Positions 56,316-64,000 of a stretch of 64,000 nt of DNA are shown one piece after another. The translations under genes were made by a program, and so were the position numbers. Origin of the DNA: Flavonifractor sp052065355 (GTDB lineage Bacteria > Bacillota > Clostridia > Oscillospirales > Oscillospiraceae); NCBI RefSeq assembly GCF_052065355.1, contig NZ_JBQHUF010000003.1, positions 207,799 through 271,798 of the forward strand. The letters run 5' to 3'. Position 1 is the stretch's first letter, and each line of letters begins with the position of its first letter. Below the pieces are notes generated by a model that was given only the letters and a program-made list of their open reading frames with translations, was not told the origin of the DNA and made no database searches.

Positions 56316-56400
56316 AACTTGTCATTGCTTTGTAATTCTAACCAGCCCACGCTGTGGTAGAATCTGTGTGGAGCGTAATGCAAATAAGGAGGATACGGAA

Positions 56401-58368
56401 ATGAGCCAACAGCAGACGCCCGTGATAGAGCAGGCCGTCCAGACCGGCGGCGTTGTACCGGCGGCCCCGAAAGGACCGAAAAAGAAGCGCCGCGGAAAAG
56501 GAAAGATGATCGCAGGAATCCTGGTGACAGCTGCCGTGGTAATCGCGGTAGCTGTGATCCTGTGGTATTTTGTGTTCCGGGAGACGGAGGACCTGGGTGA
56601 GATCATGACGGATACTGTCCAGCTGGGTTCCATCCAGTCCATGGTGGAGGGTTCCGGTATGACCAAAGCCCGGAATTCTGCCAGTGTGACCCCCGGCAGC
56701 GGTACCATCCTGGAGCTCTATGTTCAGGAAGGCGATCAGGTCACGGAGGGCCAGCAGCTCTACAAAATGGACGACACCACGGCCCGGGAGGCCGTCACCG
56801 CCGCTCAGGAATCGGTGGACAACGCCCAGAAGGACCTGCAGGCGGTATATGATAAGATCGCCGAGCTCACCGTCAAGGCTCCCCACAGCGGAAATCTGCG
56901 GGAAGTGGCTGACCTGAAGGTGGGGGATACGGTTAACGAGGGTGACACCATTGCTACCATCGTTAACGACACCAAGCTGCGGCTTTCCCTCTATTACAGC
57001 TACGCCTATGAGGGTGAGATCAAGCTGGGACAGACGGCCCAGATCTCCATCCCTGCCATTATGGATTCCCGCACCGGTACGGTGGAGAAGATCAACAAGG
57101 TGCGCTTTGTCTCCCCTGAAGGTGCCACCCACTTTGAGGTGGTCTTCGTGCTGGACAATCCCGGCACCCTGACGGAGGGAATGGAGGCTTCTGCCGGCCT
57201 CACCGCCGCCGACGGCACTCCCATCTATGCCTATCAGAACGGCAAGCTGGAATTCTATGAGACCACCGTGGTGAAGGCCAAGGCCTCCGGCCCGGTGGAG
57301 CAGTTCAATCTGCTGGATTACGCCGATGTGAAGGCCGGCCAGGTCATGGTCAAGCTGGGCGCCAAGAACACCGACGAGGAGATCTCCACCAAGGAGGAGG
57401 CCCTGAAGTCCGCCCAGGAGAAGCTGAAGGAGGCCAACGACGAACTGGCCAAGTACAACGCAGTCTCTCCCATCTCGGGTACCGTCCTCTCCTGCAGCCT
57501 GCAGGAGGGTATGGAGGTCCAGAGCGGACAGGGCATCAGTATCGCCGACACCACCCAGATGGTGGTGGAGATCAATGTGGATGAGCGCAACGCCCGTTAT
57601 GTTAAGGCTGGTATGATGGTCAATATCGACCAGTACGGTACCCCCTACATGGGTATTGTAGAGAGCGTCTCCATGACCGCTTCCGGCGAGAATGGTGTGG
57701 CTTCCGTGCCCGCGGTGGTCACGGTGGATAACTTCGACGGCTCCATGATCCCTGGTACTTATGTCAGCTATTCCTTTGTGGCCAGCCAGTCTGACAACTG
57801 TATGACTGTACCCATTGCCGCTGTTATGTACGTCAGCTTTGCTAACGTCACCCTGCCTGATACGCTGGATGCGGCTCCCCCGGAGGGCGGCGACGGCATG
57901 ACTGACGGTGAGATGCTGCCCGAGGACGGTATGACCGACGGTGAAATGCTGCCCGAAGACGGTATGATCGATGGTGAGATGCTGCCTGCGGAGGGCGGCG
58001 ACATGATGGTGAGCGACGGCAGCGTGGTGGTGCCTCAGCGCACTTCCGGCGGCGCCTTTGCAAAGCCTCTGATGTCGGTGGCTGTCGGCGGCGGCGTGAT
58101 CGTGGACGGCGGCGGCTCCATGGGCGGTTCCATGGGCGGAGCTGGTGACGAGAGCACCGGTACCATCGTATTTGTGAAGGCTGACAAGCCTCCCGTCAAC
58201 GCCATCCTGGAGCCTGACCCCGCCTGGGAGTGCCCCGAGGGCTTCTGGGCCGTGCCGGTGGAGGTGGGTCTGGCCGACACCACCCGAGTGGAGATTAAGC
58301 GTGGCCTGAATGTGGGCGACACGGTCTACATCGGACGGGAGACCCAGAGCGCCGACAGTTGGAGTTGA
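56401..58368 (+). CDS. Efflux adaptor, MacA/HlyD-like
   Basis: 655 aa from the ATG at 56401 (AAGGAGGATACGGAA upstream). A basic cytoplasmic head and one membrane segment (MIAGILVTAAVVIAVAVILW) are followed by two lipoyl-like halves (GTILELYVQEGDQVTEGQQL, ISGTVLSCSLQEGMEVQSGQ), a short coiled coil and a beta-barrel domain. Near residues 498-530 an acidic tract has three 11-residue repeats. It couples the ABC transporter encoded downstream to an extracellular partner or substrate. The following two genes form one operon with it. Confidence 0.87.
   Translation: MSQQQTPVIEQAVQTGGVVPAAPKGPKKKRRGKGKMIAGILVTAAVVIAVAVILWYFVFRETEDLGEIMTDTVQLGSIQSMVEGSGMTKARNSASVTPGSGTILELYVQEGDQVTEGQQLYKMDDTTAREAVTAAQESVDNAQKDLQAVYDKIAELTVKAPHSGNLREVADLKVGDTVNEGDTIATIVNDTKLRLSLYYSYAYEGEIKLGQTAQISIPAIMDSRTGTVEKINKVRFVSPEGATHFEVVFVLDNPGTLTEGMEASAGLTAADGTPIYAYQNGKLEFYETTVVKAKASGPVEQFNLLDYADVKAGQVMVKLGAKNTDEEISTKEEALKSAQEKLKEANDELAKYNAVSPISGTVLSCSLQEGMEVQSGQGISIADTTQMVVEINVDERNARYVKAGMMVNIDQYGTPYMGIVESVSMTASGENGVASVPAVVTVDNFDGSMIPGTYVSYSFVASQSDNCMTVPIAAVMYVSFANVTLPDTLDAAPPEGGDGMTDGEMLPEDGMTDGEMLPEDGMIDGEMLPAEGGDMMVSDGSVVVPQRTSGGAFAKPLMSVAVGGGVIVDGGGSMGGSMGGAGDESTGTIVFVKADKPPVNAILEPDPAWECPEGFWAVPVEVGLADTTRVEIKRGLNVGDTVYIGRETQSADSWS
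57892..57990 (+). repeat. Three 33-base tandem repeats in the adaptor gene
   Basis: Units 57892-57924, 57925-57957 and 57958-57990 encode DGMTDGEMLPE-type 11-residue repeats. They are imperfect at the DNA level, so they are old or under selection. Likely a flexible, acidic surface tract. Confidence 0.8.
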
Positions 58369-58372
58369 TGCT

Positions 58373-59068
58373 ATGCTCATTGATGTAAAGAACCTCTTTA
58401 AGATCTATCATGAGGGGGAGGAAAGCGAGGTGCGGGCCCTGGACGGCGTCTCCCTGACCATCGACAGGGGAGAGTTCGTGGCTATCATCGGCCAGTCCGG
58501 CTCCGGCAAGTCCACCCTGATGAACATTCTGGGCTGCCTGGACATCCCCACCTACGGGGACTACCATTTGGACGGAGTGGACGTCACAGAACTCAGCGAC
58601 CGCCAGCTGGCCCATATCCGCAACAAGCAGATCGGCTTCATCTTCCAGGGGTTTAACCTGATCCCCGCCCTCAACGCATGGGAGAATGTGGAGCTTCCTC
58701 TGATTTATCAGGGAGTGCCGGCGTCCAAGCGGGCAGATCGAGTGGAGGCTGCCCTGGAACGGGTGGGTCTGGCCGACCGGGCGGAGCATAAGCCCACCGA
58801 GATGTCCGGCGGCCAGCAGCAGCGGGTGGCCATTGCACGGGCCATTGCCACCCAGCCGCCCATTATCATGGCCGACGAGCCTACCGGTGCTTTGGACTCC
58901 AAGACCGGCAAACATGTGCTGGAGATCCTCCACGGCCTCCATCAGGAGGGCACCACCATTATCCTGATTACCCACGACAACGGCATTGCCGCCACCGCCG
59001 AGCGGGTGGTCCGTATCTCCGACGGACACATACTGTATGACGGTGACAGAGAGGGGGCCTTTTCATGA
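58373..59068 (+). CDS. ABC transporter ATP-binding protein, MacB/LolD-like
   Basis: 231 aa from the ATG at 58373. Walker A IIGQSGSGKSTLMNILGCLD, Q-loop FIFQGFNLIPALNAWEN, signature MSGGQQQRVAIARAI, Walker B PPIIMADEPTGALDSKTG, and the H-loop LITHDNGIA. The LGCLD-type segment is typical of the MacB/LolD group, which drives mechanotransmission rather than simple transport. It overlaps the permease gene by four bases. Confidence 0.94.
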   Translation: MLIDVKNLFKIYHEGEESEVRALDGVSLTIDRGEFVAIIGQSGSGKSTLMNILGCLDIPTYGDYHLDGVDVTELSDRQLAHIRNKQIGFIFQGFNLIPALNAWENVELPLIYQGVPASKRADRVEAALERVGLADRAEHKPTEMSGGQQQRVAIARAIATQPPIIMADEPTGALDSKTGKHVLEILHGLHQEGTTIILITHDNGIAATAERVVRISDGHILYDGDREGAFS

Positions 59069-60273
59069 ATCTGACACAGGCCTTCAAGATCGCTATCAAA
59101 TCCATCGCGGCCAAAAAGGCCCGCTCGGCCCTTACCATGCTGGGCGTCATCATCGGCCTGGCGGCGGTCATTATCCTGGTGTCCTATGCTGAGGGCCAGA
59201 ACCAGCAAATGCGGGCCTACTATGAAAGCCTGGGCAACAACGTCATCAACATCCAGGCCAGCAGCTGGGACAGCAAGGGTGTATCCGACAAGCTATACGA
59301 CTACTGCCTGGAGATGGATGAGTACATGCTGGGTGTGACTCCGGTGGTACAGATGTATAATCAGACCGTCATCAAGTATGGTGCCAAGACGCTGGACAAC
59401 TACAACTCCAGCTGGGAGGAGAGTCCCCAGGTGGTAATGGGAAACCAAGCCTTTTCCCTCTGCAACAACTTTACCTTGGCCAAAGGCAGAGACATTTCCT
59501 ATCTGGATGTGGAAAACTACAACCAGGTGTGCGTACTGGGTTCCAAGATCGCCACTTCTCTGTTCAACTATGTGGACCCAGTGGGGAAGAGCATTACCAT
59601 CAACGGCGTGCCCTTTGAGGTCATCGGCGTCTATCAGGAGAAGGACCCCAACAACATGACCGGCATGGACCGCTATATCGTCCTGCCCTATACCATGAAC
59701 CGGGTGCTCAACAGCTCCACCCAGATGGACACTTTCGTGGGCAAGGCCAGGGATGCCCGGTCCACCACCAAGGCCATCACCATGCTCAAGGGATTTCTCA
59801 AGGGGCTGATCCCGGAGGGATCGGGTTACTATGATGTGCGTACCCCCAACCAGTGGCAGGAGGAAGGCAATGAGCAGATCAAGATGCAGCAGCGCTTCTT
59901 GGGCGGCATTGCCGCAATCTCCCTGGCGGTGGGCGGCATCGGTATCATGAACATCATGCTGGTCACCGTTACCGAACGGACCCGGGAGATCGGTATCCGC
60001 AAGGCTATCGGTGCCGAACGCAAGAGCATCATTGCACAGTTCCTCATTGAGGCCTGTATGATCTGCGGTATCGGCGGACTCTTCGGTATCGCGGTGGGAT
60101 ACATCGGCACCCTGATCGTGGGGAAGGCATCCTTTGACCTAATTCTATTGCCAAGTCCAGGCATTACCGTGGGAGCTTTCCTGATCTCGGTGGCCCTGGG
60201 TATCGGCTTTGGACTCTACCCCGCCATCAAAGCTTCCGGCCTCCAGCCGGTGGACGCCCTGCGGGCGGAATAA
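59065..60273 (+). CDS. ABC transporter permease, MacB-like
   Basis: 402 aa. N-terminal AKKARSALTMLGVIIGLAAV with the first membrane segment, a large extracellular MacB periplasmic-core domain (VVMGNQAFSLCNNFTLAKGR, PVGKSITINGVPFEVIGVYQ), then three C-terminal segments with GGIGIMNIMLVTVTERTREI and GIRKAIGAERKSIIAQFLIE typical of the FtsX/MacB family. It forms a tripartite exporter with the adaptor and ATPase, probably for a peptide or toxic compound. Confidence 0.92.
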   Translation: MNLTQAFKIAIKSIAAKKARSALTMLGVIIGLAAVIILVSYAEGQNQQMRAYYESLGNNVINIQASSWDSKGVSDKLYDYCLEMDEYMLGVTPVVQMYNQTVIKYGAKTLDNYNSSWEESPQVVMGNQAFSLCNNFTLAKGRDISYLDVENYNQVCVLGSKIATSLFNYVDPVGKSITINGVPFEVIGVYQEKDPNNMTGMDRYIVLPYTMNRVLNSSTQMDTFVGKARDARSTTKAITMLKGFLKGLIPEGSGYYDVRTPNQWQEEGNEQIKMQQRFLGGIAAISLAVGGIGIMNIMLVTVTERTREIGIRKAIGAERKSIIAQFLIEACMICGIGGLFGIAVGYIGTLIVGKASFDLILLPSPGITVGAFLISVALGIGFGLYPAIKASGLQPVDALRAE

Positions 60274-60285
60274 AGGAGAGAGACT

Positions 60286-62646
60286 ATGAGAGTGAAACGA
60301 TTCATTTCCGGCCTGCTGGCCGCCGTCATGCTGGCAGGGCTGGTTACCTTGGCTCCTGCAACTGCCGCAGGGAACCCCGGCTTTACCGACATCAAGGACT
60401 CCGCCACCGCCAACGCTGCGGAGACCCTGCGGGTGCTGGGTGTGGTAGATGGTACCGGCGGCTCCACTTTTAACCCCAACGGAACCCTCACCCGTGCGGA
60501 ATTCTGCAAAATGGCGGTGGAGATCCTGGGACGGGGCAGCGAGGAGCCTGCTCAGCGCAACCGCACCATTTTTACCGATGTGGGGCCGGAGCACTGGGCC
60601 AGAGGGTATGTGAACCTGGCTGCCTCCATCACTATCGGCGGCGGAAGCGGTGAGAATGCGCCTGCCGGTACCCGGCTCATCATGGGCGTGGGTGATGGCA
60701 GCTTCCAGCCTAACCGGGCTATCACCTACGGTGAGGCGGTCACCATGCTTATGCGGGTACTGGGCTACGGCGATCAGGATGTAGCTTCCGGTTCCAACTG
60801 GTATGACGGCTATGTGGGTCTGGCCGGGTCCTCCGGCCTGGCCGACGGGCTGAGCATTTCCGGCGCTTCTACCCTTACCAGAGGGCAGGCTGCTATTCTG
60901 TTCTACAACCTGCTGTTTACCAACCCCAAGGACAGCGACAGCCCCTATCTGACCAGCCTGGGCGGCAGCCTGGAGGACAACGTGATCGTGTTGTCCACCG
61001 ACGCCACTGCGGAAGATGGTACCACCGGCTCCGTACTTACCACCTCTGGTACCTACAAGACCGATCGGGCAGCCTTCAGCAACGAACTGTGCGGCACCAG
61101 AGGCCAGATCGTGCTGGATAAGAACAAAAAACTGCTGGCGATCCTCCCGGAGGAGAGCGCTACCTTCCGCAGTGTTACCGTGATGGGCAGTCCGGAGGCC
61201 AATGCCATCCCTGTGGTTGGCGGAGACAAGATCTCCGTTACGCTGACCACTCCGGTGTACCGCAGTGATAAGCCTGAGTCTACGACCTACGAGAAGGAGT
61301 GGACCGGCTTGCGCACCGGAACCTCCCTGGTGCTGGCCTTTAACGGTTCGGGCAAGCTGGACTACATCTATATACCTTCCGGAAAGGCCGACGCTAGCGA
61401 CGACAATGTAATGGTGGTCAAGAATAAGCCCACCGGCACCAGCAATCCCTTTAGTGTGATTACCGGTGGAAAGTCCCCCACTATCTACAAAAATGGTGCT
61501 CCCGCCCAGGTGAGCGATATCCGGCAGTACGATGTGGGTACCTATGACAAGACTTCCAACACCCTGTTTGTATCTGATCTGAAGCTCAGCGGTCTGTACG
61601 AGGATGCCTATCCCAACACTGCCGCACCTTCCACCATTAAAATCATGGGAGTTACCCTGAATGTGCTGCCCAGTGCGGTGGAAGACCTGTCTGTCTTTAA
61701 GGTGGGCGACAAGGTTACGCTCCTCCTTACCACCACGGGTCAGGTGGCGGGCGCCGTATCTCCCAGTGTGGCCCAGTCTAATGCAATCGGTGTGGCTCAG
61801 GTCGAGTCCAAAGACAGCGTCAGTATCGAACTGCTGGACGGATTGCTTACCCTTACCGGCAGCACCACAATGAGCGAGTCTGCCGCCCAGCAGCTCAATG
61901 GCCGGCTGGTGACGGTATCCTCCTACAAGAAAGGCTACCTCTCCCTGAGCAAGGTCACTGGCAACGGCGCACCTGCCGCTCTGAATATGGAGACCGGAAA
62001 GATGGGAACAAAAGAGCTTTCTCCCAGTGCACGGTTCTTTGAACAGGTGGGGAACGGTGCTCTGGTGGAAATCCAGCGCAGCGATATCTCTGTGAACACC
62101 ATACCGGCCTCTAAAATCCCCTATGTGGGTTACGATTGGGCTGGCCGTGCGGACAAAGTGGTGATCAATGATGTCACCGGCGACCGCTATATCTATGGTG
62201 AGATCTATTATAAGCGGGCCGATCCGGACGGAGACGTGACTTACGATACCGTTAAAGTCACCAACAGCAGTGGATCGCAGGAATTTACGACCTATTACAT
62301 GGACGGGATCAAGACCGGCGTTATGGGCGGTGTGGCCCTCTCTATGGATAAGCTGGGTGGCCAGAGCAAACTGGCGGCGTTTATGCCGCTCCAGTCGGTA
62401 AAGGGTGTGGGCCGCGCACAATTTGATCTGGACAATATGACCCTTACCACAAATTCTCTGATCATTCCCGTGGCGGATAACGTAGAGTGCTACAATAAGG
62501 CAAGCGGTGAGTGGTACAAAGCCGAAGGTGAGGATGGAAGTAAGGAGGCCCTGAAACTGGCACTGGCTTTCTCCAATAACCTGACGGTATACTATGACCG
62601 CTCCCCTGAGGCGGGCGGCAAGGTCCGCGTTGTAGTAGCGGAATAA
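60286..62646 (+). CDS. SLH-domain secreted protein, last gene of the export operon
   Basis: 786 aa with a signal peptide (FISGLLAAVMLAGLVTLAPA). Three N-terminal SLH repeats: GFTDIKDSATANAAETLRVL, FTDVGPEHWARGYVNLAASI, and NWYDGYVGLAGSSGLADGLS. The remaining 550 residues are beta-rich with no motif I recognise. GGAGAGAG precedes the ATG, 12 bases after the permease gene, so it is probably co-transcribed and may be a wall-anchored partner of the exporter. Confidence 0.82.
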   Translation: MRVKRFISGLLAAVMLAGLVTLAPATAAGNPGFTDIKDSATANAAETLRVLGVVDGTGGSTFNPNGTLTRAEFCKMAVEILGRGSEEPAQRNRTIFTDVGPEHWARGYVNLAASITIGGGSGENAPAGTRLIMGVGDGSFQPNRAITYGEAVTMLMRVLGYGDQDVASGSNWYDGYVGLAGSSGLADGLSISGASTLTRGQAAILFYNLLFTNPKDSDSPYLTSLGGSLEDNVIVLSTDATAEDGTTGSVLTTSGTYKTDRAAFSNELCGTRGQIVLDKNKKLLAILPEESATFRSVTVMGSPEANAIPVVGGDKISVTLTTPVYRSDKPESTTYEKEWTGLRTGTSLVLAFNGSGKLDYIYIPSGKADASDDNVMVVKNKPTGTSNPFSVITGGKSPTIYKNGAPAQVSDIRQYDVGTYDKTSNTLFVSDLKLSGLYEDAYPNTAAPSTIKIMGVTLNVLPSAVEDLSVFKVGDKVTLLLTTTGQVAGAVSPSVAQSNAIGVAQVESKDSVSIELLDGLLTLTGSTTMSESAAQQLNGRLVTVSSYKKGYLSLSKVTGNGAPAALNMETGKMGTKELSPSARFFEQVGNGALVEIQRSDISVNTIPASKIPYVGYDWAGRADKVVINDVTGDRYIYGEIYYKRADPDGDVTYDTVKVTNSSGSQEFTTYYMDGIKTGVMGGVALSMDKLGGQSKLAAFMPLQSVKGVGRAQFDLDNMTLTTNSLIIPVADNVECYNKASGEWYKAEGEDGSKEALKLALAFSNNLTVYYDRSPEAGGKVRVVVAE

Positions 62647-62654
62647 TCAGACAG

Positions 62655-62690
62655 AAAAAGTCCCCCGGCACGAATGGGCGGGGGTCATAA
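62655..62690 (+). terminator. Terminator of the SLH gene with a lost 3' flank
   Basis: AAAAAGTCCCCCG starts a normal arm and CGGGGG (62679-62684) answers it, but the expected ACTTTTT is replaced by TCATAAG. Most other strong terminators in this window keep A-run/T-run symmetry. The break coincides with the change to mobile-element sequence. Confidence 0.45.
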
Positions 62691-62710
62691 GAAAGTAATA
62701 TTGCTTTTTG

Positions 62711-62745
62711 CAGGAACGGCATGGCTTCGGTCATGCCGTTTCCTG
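62711..62745. repeat. Inverted repeat overlapping the recombinase stop
   Basis: CAGGAACGGCATG (62711-62723) pairs with CATGCCGTTTCCTG (62732-62745), with one bulged base. The recombinase stop codon lies in one arm. No U-run follows on the minus strand, so it may be an element-end hairpin rather than a terminator. Confidence 0.4.
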
Positions 62746-64000
62746 TTTCATCAGTTCGTCCACGGGGATAAAGCCCACAAGGTCATAGGAGATTCGGATA
62801 CCCTGTCTGCGCTTCCCACTGCTCTTGTCAGGCGCTTCGATGTAGATTCCTTTGACAAGCTCCCGCAAGGCGTAAGGGGTCATTTCCTGCAAATCCTCGT
62901 ATTTGTGTACCCGCTGGATGAACTGCTCCAAATTTTCAATCTGTCGTTCCTGTACTTCGATTTCCTGCTGCAAGGTCTGGATTTCCACTTTAAGCTGCGC
63001 CTGCTCGTCCTCATAGGTCTTGCTCATCAGTGCAAACCGTTCATCAGAAAGTTTCCCGGCCACATTATCCTCATAGATACGGATAAACAGCCGGTCAAGT
63101 TCCCCAAGACGGCGTTCTGCCTGCGCCAGACGCTTCTTGTATCCCCGGACAGCTTCTTCACTGGACAGCCGGAGTCTATGCTCCATAACTGTCCGAAAAT
63201 GGGATTCATGCCGGGTTACATAGGAGATTACTGTTTTCATGTGCATCCAGACCAATTCTTCCAGTACAACTGCCCGGATGAAATGGGCTGAACAGGTTCC
63301 CGTGTTGCTGCGGTAGCTGGCGCATACAAAATGGTCTTGCCGCTTCTCAAAGTAGTTGGTGGTGCAGTAGCGCATTTTTGCCCCGCAATCAGCACAGTAA
63401 ACCACGCCGGAGAACAGGCTGCTTTTTCCTGTTTTTGTCCTTCGGTGGCGCTGCTTGCGGATTTCCTGCACCTTGTCAAAGACTTCCTGCTCAATGATAG
63501 CCGGATGGGTGTTGTAGAATACCGCCTGCTTCTCAATGGGCGTTTCCCGCTGCTTCTTGTCCCAGATGGAGTTGGTGTAGGTCTTGAAATTAACCGTACA
63601 GCCGGTGTATTCCCGCCGTTCCAGAATATGAACAACGGTATTGGGGTTCCAGTGGTATGGATCAGCGGTTTCAGGGCTTGGGGTCTTAATGCCATCTCTC
63701 CGCTTATAGGCGGTAGGGTTGAGCACCCGTTCCGCCTGCAAGAGTTTGGCGATCTGCATCGGCCCCCGTCCTTCCATACACAGCTTGAAGATGCGCTTGA
63801 CCACAGGAGCGGTTGCCTCGTCCACGACCCACTTTGTTCGATCCTCCGGGTCTTTGCGGTAGCCAAAGGGAACATTGGTTGTCAGCGGGATGCCCTGCTC
63901 GCCCTTGGCCTTCTGTACCGCACGGATTTTGCGGCTGGTATCCTTGGCAAAAAACTCATTGAACCAGTTTTTGATTCCTGCAACATCGTTGTCGGTGCTG
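62731..64000 (-). CDS. Large serine recombinase, partial (5' part outside the window)
   Basis: The minus-strand frame runs open to the window edge, giving 422 codons before the stop. Visible parts: the end of the catalytic domain (NEFFAKDTSRKIRAVQKAKG), the recombinase domain (PLTTNVPFGYRKDPEDRTKW), a zinc ribbon (VYCADCGAKMRYC and CASYRSNTGTCSAH), a long coiled coil and a DUF4368-like tail (YIEAPDKSSGKRRQGIRISY). The catalytic Ser lies outside. It is of the TndX/TnpX type found at one end of Clostridial conjugative transposons, with its C-terminus toward the element boundary. Confidence 0.92.
   Translation of the reverse strand, partial: STDNDVAGIKNWFNEFFAKDTSRKIRAVQKAKGEQGIPLTTNVPFGYRKDPEDRTKWVVDEATAPVVKRIFKLCMEGRGPMQIAKLLQAERVLNPTAYKRRDGIKTPSPETADPYHWNPNTVVHILERREYTGCTVNFKTYTNSIWDKKQRETPIEKQAVFYNTHPAIIEQEVFDKVQEIRKQRHRRTKTGKSSLFSGVVYCADCGAKMRYCTTNYFEKRQDHFVCASYRSNTGTCSAHFIRAVVLEELVWMHMKTVISYVTRHESHFRTVMEHRLRLSSEEAVRGYKKRLAQAERRLGELDRLFIRIYEDNVAGKLSDERFALMSKTYEDEQAQLKVEIQTLQQEIEVQERQIENLEQFIQRVHKYEDLQEMTPYALRELVKGIYIEAPDKSSGKRRQGIRISYDLVGFIPVDELMKQETA

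Noticed and set aside
57892..57990. CRISPR-like or regulatory DNA repeat
   Set aside because: The three 33-base units keep the reading frame and encode an acidic peptide repeat, so they are a protein feature.
56338..58380. Long minus-strand open frame across the adaptor gene
   Set aside because: Shadow frame of a GC-rich coding region; the translated sequence is repetitive His/Gly/Asp without any fold signal.
60145..62421. Long minus-strand open frame across the SLH gene
   Set aside because: Shadow frame; the plus-strand gene has signal peptide, SLH repeats and a ribosome site.
1..64000. CRISPR arrays
   Set aside because: No regularly spaced direct repeats of 24-40 bases and no cas genes were seen.

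Overview
The window looks like a chromosomal segment of an anaerobic, spore-forming, high-GC Clostridia member, most likely in the Oscillospiraceae/Ruminococcaceae (relatives of Flavonifractor, Lawsonibacter or Oscillibacter). Reasons: spoIVB and spo0A are present, there are many SLH-domain surface proteins, hpf is the long form, and strong GGAGG ribosome sites are used with frequent GTG/TTG starts. The lineage call is inference from gene content. Two mobile or accessory regions flank about 48 kb of GC-rich core DNA.

Region 1 (1-14.4 kb) is AT-richer accessory DNA. It carries a LlaJI/BsuMI-type restriction-modification operon: small HTH gene, winged-helix gene, two overlapping 5-methylcytosine methyltransferases, a McrB-like AAA+ motor and a LlaJI-family nuclease. 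Three further genes follow in the same direction: an unrecognised winged-helix protein, an ImmA/IrrE metallopeptidase with a C-terminal HTH, and an unrecognised 343-aa protein. Then come phage-type remnants (VRR-NUC nuclease, truncated SNF2 helicase) and two tandem large serine recombinases, the second cut short. The region stops at a tRNA-Leu(TAG) with its own promoter and terminator, in which two degenerate tRNA-Leu copies precede the intact one.

Region 2 (14.8-22.4 kb) is housekeeping: a pyridoxal/pyridoxamine kinase, an HPr-like protein without the phosphorylatable His, a DUF134/NifX-like pair, hpf, lrgAB, an ECF sigma/anti-sigma pair and an M18 aminopeptidase.

Region 3 (22.4-34.7 kb) is the most distinctive part: one eight-gene operon bounded by a promoter and a strong terminator. 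It encodes a large FG-GAP lipoprotein, two DltA-like adenylating enzymes, a carrier protein, an MBOAT (DltB-like), a DltD/SGNH-like protein, a GT-C-like membrane protein and an LTA-synthase-like enzyme with C-terminal SLH-like repeats. It reads as a self-contained pathway for making a phosphoglycerol-type or related surface polymer and esterifying it with amino acids. The two adenylating enzymes differ at the residue (Cys versus Ala) that is linked to D-alanine selection in DltA.

Region 4 (34.7-62.6 kb) holds spoIVB, pnuC (behind a compact structured leader ending in a terminator), spo0A, a TetR regulator, a TSCPD protein, a FUSC exporter, mutY-tdk, an XRE regulator, a radical SAM enzyme, an RluA pseudouridine synthase, hemW, an SLH phosphodiester-glycosidase-like protein, an ArsC/Spx-family protein, lplA, murA, a WalJ-type MBL hydrolase, rlmH, a phosphohexomutase and a MacAB-like export operon ending in an SLH protein. 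Region 5 (62.6 kb to the end) is the edge of a second mobile element, with a large serine recombinase running off the window. The transcription terminator next to it appears to lose its 3' flank at the junction.
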